In this document: positions 6,690-9,832 of the stretch, piece after piece
Position numbering within the stretch: the stretch's first letter is position 1
Layout: every line of letters starts with the position of its first letter
Assembly: GCA_025464735.1 (NCBI GenBank)
Contig: JAODMX010000189.1
Span: 1-9,832, forward strand
Length of the DNA: 9,832 nucleotides
Direction: 5' to 3'
DNA from: Frondihabitans sp.
Lineage (GTDB): Bacteria > Actinomycetota > Actinomycetes > Actinomycetales > Microbacteriaceae
Notes under the pieces: generated by a model
Told to the model about the DNA's origin: nothing
What the model saw: only the letters and a program-made list of their open reading frames with translations
Databases searched by the model: none
Made by a program: the position numbers and the translations under genes

Positions 6690-6734
6690 CGCGGCAGTGG
6701 TACCCCGACCGAAAACCCGTGTTTCGCTGCCGCG
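6690..6734. terminator. Inverted repeat between convergent clpX and M3 peptidase genes
   Basis: CGCGGCAG (6690-6697) and CTGCCGCG (6727-6734) form a perfect 8-bp outer stem. Inside it CGAAAAC (6710-6716) can pair, with one bulge, to GTTTCG (6721-6726). A second, shorter hairpin, GCCGCC/GGCGGC, lies at 6640-6660. Neither has a T-tract. The position between two gene ends makes bidirectional termination likely, but this is inference. Confidence 0.45.
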
Positions 6735-6753
6735 ACCCGGCGCCGCCGCTCGC

Positions 6754-8820
6754 CTACGCGGTCAGGCGCCGGCGCACCAGCAGCGGCTCAACCTCGGCAT
6801 CGCGGCCGCGGAAGTCGCGGTACGCCTCGAGGGGATCCTTCGACCCGCCCACGCCGAGCAGCCGCGTGCGGAACCGGTCTCCGCCGGCACGGGTCAGGCC
6901 GCCGTTCTCGGTGAACCACTCGACGGTGTCGGCGTCGAGCACCTCGCTCCAGATGTAGGAGTAGTAGCCGGCGTCGTACCCACCCGAGAAGGTGTGAGCG
7001 AAGTAGGTGCTCGAGTAGCGGGTGGGCACGGCCGGGTTGTTCAGGCCGACCACGGAGAGCGCGGCGGCTTCGAAGGTCGCGACATCGGCCGGATCCTTGA
7101 TGGCTGCGGCCTCCTCGAACGAGAGTGAGTGCCAGGCCTGGTCGAGCAGGGCCGCGGCGAGGTACTCGGAGGTCGCGAAGCCTTCGTTGAATCCTTCCGA
7201 GGCGTTCACCTTGGCCACGAGCGTGGCCGGCATCTTCTCGTCGGTCTCGAAGTGGACGGCGTAGTTGGCAAGTACTTCGGGCCAGAGGAGCCACATCTCG
7301 TTTACCTGGCTCGGGAACTCCACGAAGTCCCGGTATACCCTCGTGCCGGAGAACCGCGGGTAGCCGACCCGGGCGACCAGGCCGTGCAGTGCGTGGCCGA
7401 ACTCGTGGAAGAGGGTGGTGACCTCGTCGAGGGTCAGCAGGGTCGGCGATCCGGCGGGCGGTTTGGGCACGTTGAGGTTGTTCACGACGACCGGCAGCGG
7501 CTCGAGCAGGGCGGACTGGGAGACGAGGGGGTTCATCCAGGCGCCACCTCGCTTCGAGTCGCGCGCGTAGAGGTCGAGGAGATACAGGCCGACGGGGGAG
7601 CCATCGTCGTCGCTGACCTCGAACACTCGGGCGTCGGGGTGATAGGTGGCGAGGTCGTGGCGTTCTTCGAAGCGGAGACCGTAGAGGCTTCCGGCCGCGA
7701 AGAAGACACCGTCGTGCAGCACACGCTCGGCTTCGAAGTAGGGGCGCATGGCGCTCGCGTCGAAGTCGTAGGTCGCGCTGCGCACTTTCTCGGTGTAGTA
7801 CGCCCAGTCCCAGGACTCGATCTCGCCGTCGAAGGAAGGATCACTCGACGCGAGCTGCTGCAGCTGCTCTCGCTCGGCCTGGGCGTTGCGGGCCGCAGGA
7901 GGGGCCAGGCGGACGAGCAGGTCGGAAACGGCCTCGGGTGACCCGGCCGTCTCGCCCGCGGTGACATAGGCGGCGTGCGATGGAAAGCCCAGGAGGGCGG
8001 CGCGCTCCGCCCGGAGTCGGACGATGTCGAGCAACACTTGACGATTGTCGTTCGGCCCGCCGCGGCTGCCCCGCGACTGCGAGGCCTCCATGATCCGCTG
8101 TCGGAGCGACCGGTTCGTCAGGGAGGCGAGCAGGGGGTGCCCGGTGAAGAGGGTGAGCGCGATGACGTACTTTCCGTCGAGCCCTCGCTCGTGGGCGGCC
8201 TCGGCGAGGGCGGCGATCGTGCCGTCGTCGAGACCGTCGAGCTCGGCCCCGTCGTCGACGACGACGGCGAGGTCTTTCGTGTCGGCAAGGAGGTTTTTCT
8301 CGAACCGCGTGGTGAGAGTTGACAGGGCGCCGTTGAGTTCGCGCAGTCGCTGCTTGTCGTCGTCACCGAGACCGGCTCCCGCGCGCAGAAACTCGTCGTG
8401 GTAGCGCTCGACGAGGTAGATCTCCTCCGGCGTCAGGTGAGCGGTGTCTGCGGTGCCGAGCGCCTCGTGAACGGTGCTGACTCGAGAATAGAGCGCCGGA
8501 TCCAAGCGGATCGCGTCCGAGTGCGCAGCCAACCGTGGCGCCAGCTCGAGCTCGAGGGCGTTCGACGCATCGGTCGAATCACTTGACGACTTGTTGAAGA
8601 ACACGTGCTCGACCCGAGACAGGATCTGCCCGCTGCGCTCCAGGGCGACGATCGTGTTCTCGAAAGTCGGTGCCGCAGGATCCGATGTGATGGCTTCGAT
8701 CTCGGCCAATTGCTGGGCGAAGCCCGCTTCGAACGCCGGCAGGTAGTCGGCGTCGGTGATCTCGGCGAAGGGTGGGAGGGAGTAGGGCAGGGTGCTTGGC
8801 TCGAGGAAGGGATTCGTCAT
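6754..8820 (-). CDS. M3-family zinc metallopeptidase (peptidyl-dipeptidase Dcp / oligopeptidase A type)
   Basis: A soluble zinc peptidase of family M3, subfamily M3A. The 688-residue length and motif spacing match Dcp-type enzymes, which remove dipeptides from the C-terminus of short peptides (EC 3.4.15.5). Oligopeptidase A specificity cannot be excluded. The zinc site is HEFGH at 472-476 plus Glu501 (DFVEFPSQ), 29 residues after the first His, as in E. coli Dcp. The substrate-binding segment HTFSGGYDAGYYSY is at 609-622. There is no signal peptide, so it acts in the cytoplasm, probably finishing peptides released by Clp and other proteases. The ATG at 8820 has no clear Shine-Dalgarno sequence, but a TAGGCT box ends 6 nt upstream, suggesting a leaderless mRNA. 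The gene is convergent with clpX and divergent from an ArsR-like regulator across the 14-bp repeat array. Confidence 0.93.
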   Translation of the reverse strand: MTNPFLEPSTLPYSLPPFAEITDADYLPAFEAGFAQQLAEIEAITSDPAAPTFENTIVALERSGQILSRVEHVFFNKSSSDSTDASNALELELAPRLAAHSDAIRLDPALYSRVSTVHEALGTADTAHLTPEEIYLVERYHDEFLRAGAGLGDDDKQRLRELNGALSTLTTRFEKNLLADTKDLAVVVDDGAELDGLDDGTIAALAEAAHERGLDGKYVIALTLFTGHPLLASLTNRSLRQRIMEASQSRGSRGGPNDNRQVLLDIVRLRAERAALLGFPSHAAYVTAGETAGSPEAVSDLLVRLAPPAARNAQAEREQLQQLASSDPSFDGEIESWDWAYYTEKVRSATYDFDASAMRPYFEAERVLHDGVFFAAGSLYGLRFEERHDLATYHPDARVFEVSDDDGSPVGLYLLDLYARDSKRGGAWMNPLVSQSALLEPLPVVVNNLNVPKPPAGSPTLLTLDEVTTLFHEFGHALHGLVARVGYPRFSGTRVYRDFVEFPSQVNEMWLLWPEVLANYAVHFETDEKMPATLVAKVNASEGFNEGFATSEYLAAALLDQAWHSLSFEEAAAIKDPADVATFEAAALSVVGLNNPAVPTRYSSTYFAHTFSGGYDAGYYSYIWSEVLDADTVEWFTENGGLTRAGGDRFRTRLLGVGGSKDPLEAYRDFRGRDAEVEPLLVRRRLTA

Positions 8821-8826
8821 CCTGCC

Positions 8827-8832
8827 AGCCTA
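8827..8832 (-). promoter_or_regulatory. Candidate -10 box TAGGCT for the M3 peptidase, leaderless layout
   Basis: On the minus strand TAGGCT is followed by 6 nt (GGCAGG) and then the ATG at 8820. This is the TAnnnT-N6-ATG arrangement that yields leaderless mRNAs in actinobacteria. The -35 region falls in the first unit of the tandem repeats (minus-strand TAGTTT at 8855-8850) and is a poor match to TTGACA. Confidence 0.4.
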
Positions 8833-8841
8833 GGGCGGCGA

Positions 8842-8925
8842 CTGCAAAGAAACTATTGCAAAGACATGGCTGCAAAAAAACATTTGCAAAGAAATGCTTG
8901 CAAAGAAATCTTTGCGAATGTACTG
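8842..8925. repeat. Array of six 14-bp tandem units in a divergent promoter region
   Basis: Six consecutive 14-nt units start at 8842, 8856, 8870, 8884, 8898 and 8912, with consensus YTGCAAAGAAAYNN. Units 4 and 5 are the most alike (TTGCAAAGAAAT plus two variable bases), units 1-3 differ from the consensus at a few positions, and unit 6 is degenerate (TTGCGAATGTACTG). The core TTGCAA is itself a palindrome. The array is strikingly AT-rich against the surrounding high-GC DNA and fills most of the 112-nt gap between the divergent M3 peptidase and regulator genes. Unit 5 supplies the likely -35 of the regulator. Operator iterons, or a variable-number tandem repeat that alters promoter strength, are the two main readings. 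Confidence 0.85.
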
Positions 8926-8926
8926 T
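8898..8926 (+). promoter_or_regulatory. Promoter of the ArsR-like regulator, leaderless layout
   Basis: The -35 is TTGCAA (8898-8903, 4 of 6 to TTGACA), followed by a 17-bp spacer and the -10 TACTGT (8921-8926, TAnnnT). The -10 is followed by 6 nt and then ATG 8933, so the transcript should begin at the start codon. The -35 is the head of repeat unit 5, so protein bound to the array would block or otherwise alter this promoter. Confidence 0.55.
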
Positions 8927-8932
8927 GGAGCC

Positions 8933-9544
8933 ATGAGCGACGAACCCCGAACTCCTGGCACACGGCGCACCCTCGATCAGAGTGCGCTTCGGGCCCTGGC
9001 TCACCCCCTGCGGGTGGAGCTGTACGAGACCCTCTCGGCTCTTGGTTCATCGACCGCCAGCGCTCTCGCGGAGCGCCTGGGGGAGTCCTCAGGGTCGACC
9101 AGCTACCACCTCCGGCAGCTGGCTCGGCACGGTCTCGTCCGCGAGGTCGAGGGCAAGGGTTCCGGCCGTGAGCGCTGGTGGGAGGTCGAGCCAGGTGGCT
9201 TCACCGTGGAGGCGTTCGACCACGAGCAGGAGTCGGGTCGCGTCGCAGCGCAGATGGTCGTGCGGCAGTTGGAGCGCAACCGCGCTGCTCTGCTCGAAGA
9301 CCTCCACGCTCGCCCCGACGAGATCGGGCCCGAATGGCATCAGGGCACGATGCTGGCGACGATCAACGTCACGGCTACGCCCGCCGAGCTGATCGCACTC
9401 CGCGAGGCGTTCGACGAGTTTTCTGCGAAGTACATCGATCCCCTGCGCAACCGAGAGCTCACCACCGACTCTCGGCGCGCGCAGATCCACTTCAACGCAT
9501 TCCCCATTCTCGACGCCCCGCGTCGCACCTCCGAAGGAGCCTGA
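8933..9544 (+). CDS. ArsR-like winged helix-turn-helix transcriptional regulator
   Basis: A DNA-binding regulator of about 203 residues. Residues 14-86 form a winged helix-turn-helix: LDQSALRALAHPLRVELYETL, then TASALAERLGESSGSTSYHLRQLARHGL with the recognition helix at about 52-68, then a wing ending GRERWWEV. The remaining 115 residues are a helical C-terminal part seen in the larger actinobacterial ArsR-like proteins. No Cys or clustered His metal site is visible, so it is probably not a metal sensor. ATG 8933 is preferred because a promoter TTGCAA-N17-TACTGT ends 6 nt before it. An in-frame ATG at 8918 and one at 8894 inside the repeats would lengthen it by 5 or 13 residues, but lack ribosome sites. 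The ligand and targets are unknown. Self-control and control of the divergent peptidase gene are plausible from position only. Confidence 0.88.
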   Translation: MSDEPRTPGTRRTLDQSALRALAHPLRVELYETLSALGSSTASALAERLGESSGSTSYHLRQLARHGLVREVEGKGSGRERWWEVEPGGFTVEAFDHEQESGRVAAQMVVRQLERNRAALLEDLHARPDEIGPEWHQGTMLATINVTATPAELIALREAFDEFSAKYIDPLRNRELTTDSRRAQIHFNAFPILDAPRRTSEGA

Positions 9545-9545
9545 C

Positions 9546-9776
9546 ATGACCGCCGCAACTCTCGCTCGCACTCCCGAACGCGGTCTCGATCGCCTCGTTC
9601 TCGCTACGGGCCTCGCCCTCGTCGCCTGGTCCCGCCGGCGCAGCGCGCGTCGCCTCCGCGTCGCGGCCCCCGGTACCCGGCGGCTCTCGACCCTCGAGCG
9701 CGCCGACCGGATGTACGACCCCTACTCGGCCGAAGCGGTCCGCAGCCACGGCCTGCCCCCGACCCTGCTGCGCTGA
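9546..9776 (+). CDS. Small basic hypothetical protein coupled to the ArsR-like regulator
   Basis: I do not assign a function. The 76-residue product starts 1 nt after the regulator's stop codon, and a strong Shine-Dalgarno AAGGAG (9534-9539) inside the end of that gene lies 6 nt before the ATG. It is therefore clearly translated with the regulator. Residues about 17-28 (LVLATGLALVAW) are a short hydrophobic stretch followed directly by a very basic run (SRRRSARRLRV). This would suit a membrane-surface or nucleic-acid-binding helix rather than a full membrane span. The C-terminal third (LERADRMYDPYSAEAVRSHG) is polar. Codons strongly prefer G or C at the third position, as in neighbouring genes. 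Small basic proteins following ArsR-like genes are familiar in this group of bacteria, from memory and unverified. Confidence 0.72.
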   Translation: MTAATLARTPERGLDRLVLATGLALVAWSRRRSARRLRVAAPGTRRLSTLERADRMYDPYSAEAVRSHGLPPTLLR

Positions 9777-9814
9777 CGCCTGCGCGCCGCTAAACCCTCA
9801 GCGCCGGCTACCGC

Positions 9815-9832
9815 GGTGGTCCTAGGACCACC
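9815..9832. promoter_or_regulatory. Perfect 18-bp palindrome at the window end, possible operator
   Basis: GGTGGTCCT is followed directly by its reverse complement AGGACCACC with no spacer. It begins 38 nt after the stop of the 76-residue protein. Dyads of this size without a loop suit a dimeric repressor site in front of a gene beyond the window. With no loop it is a poor RNA hairpin and hence a poor terminator. The right flank cannot be seen, so the dyad may be longer. Confidence 0.5.

Noticed and set aside
7129..7941. A 270-codon plus-strand frame inside the M3 peptidase gene
   Set aside because: The minus-strand frame holds the HEFGH zinc motif and the whole M3 domain; the plus frame is low-complexity Val/Gly/Glu-rich sequence.
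8842..8925. Reading the 14-bp array as a CRISPR or a replication-origin iteron
   Set aside because: There are no spacers between units and no cas genes. There is no Rep or DnaA gene and no DnaA box (TTATCCACA) nearby.
8894..8935. Longer start for the ArsR-like regulator at ATG 8894 inside the repeats
   Set aside because: It has no ribosome site, and the added residues come from tandem repeat units. The promoter and -10 spacing point to 8933. The start at 8918 is also possible but lacks support.

Overview
The window is high-GC DNA from an actinobacterium, most likely of the family Microbacteriaceae. The reasons are the base composition, the order tig - clpP1 - clpP2 - clpX (a conserved actinobacterial arrangement with two ClpP paralogues), the ClpX and trigger factor sequences, and promoters of the TAnnnT type. 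The family assignment is inference from protein similarity recalled from memory, not from a search.

Layout. (1) Positions 1-1106: the 3' part of an LtrA-type ('low temperature requirement A') membrane protein, cut by the window edge, followed by a small putative membrane protein (1116-1526) whose 3' third looks weakly coding. (2) 1527-1818: no gene, but one large imperfect hairpin (1681-1727). (3) Two divergent tRNA genes: tRNA-Gly(TCC) on the minus strand (1819-1889) and tRNA-Pro(TGG) on the plus strand (2107-2179). (4) A cytoplasmic protein quality-control block on the plus strand: tig (trigger factor, ribosome-bound chaperone), a strong terminator, clpP1-clpP2 (two peptidase subunits, one operon), a long hairpin, then clpX (AAA+ unfoldase) with its own leader. 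Trigger factor helps nascent chains fold. ClpX unfolds tagged or damaged proteins and feeds them to the ClpP1P2 chamber. (5) A minus-strand M3-family oligopeptidase gene (6754-8820), convergent with clpX. It is a plausible downstream partner of Clp, since such enzymes degrade the short peptides that Clp releases. (6) Divergent from the peptidase, an ArsR-like winged-helix regulator (8933-9544) and a tightly coupled 76-residue basic protein (9546-9776). The window ends in a perfect 18-bp palindrome.

Most of the window is ordinary housekeeping DNA. The most unusual structure is an AT-rich array of six 14-bp tandem units (8842-8925) that fills the divergent promoter region between the M3 peptidase and the ArsR-like regulator and contains the likely -35 box of the regulator. 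Three genes (1116, 8820 minus, 8933) show the same TAnnnT-N6-ATG layout, which predicts leaderless mRNAs. A cluster of CCTGA half-sites, including a 20-bp palindrome resembling the HspR/HAIR operator, lies upstream of clpP1. tRNA-Pro and tig may share one transcript. I see no mobile element, CRISPR array, rRNA or phage gene.
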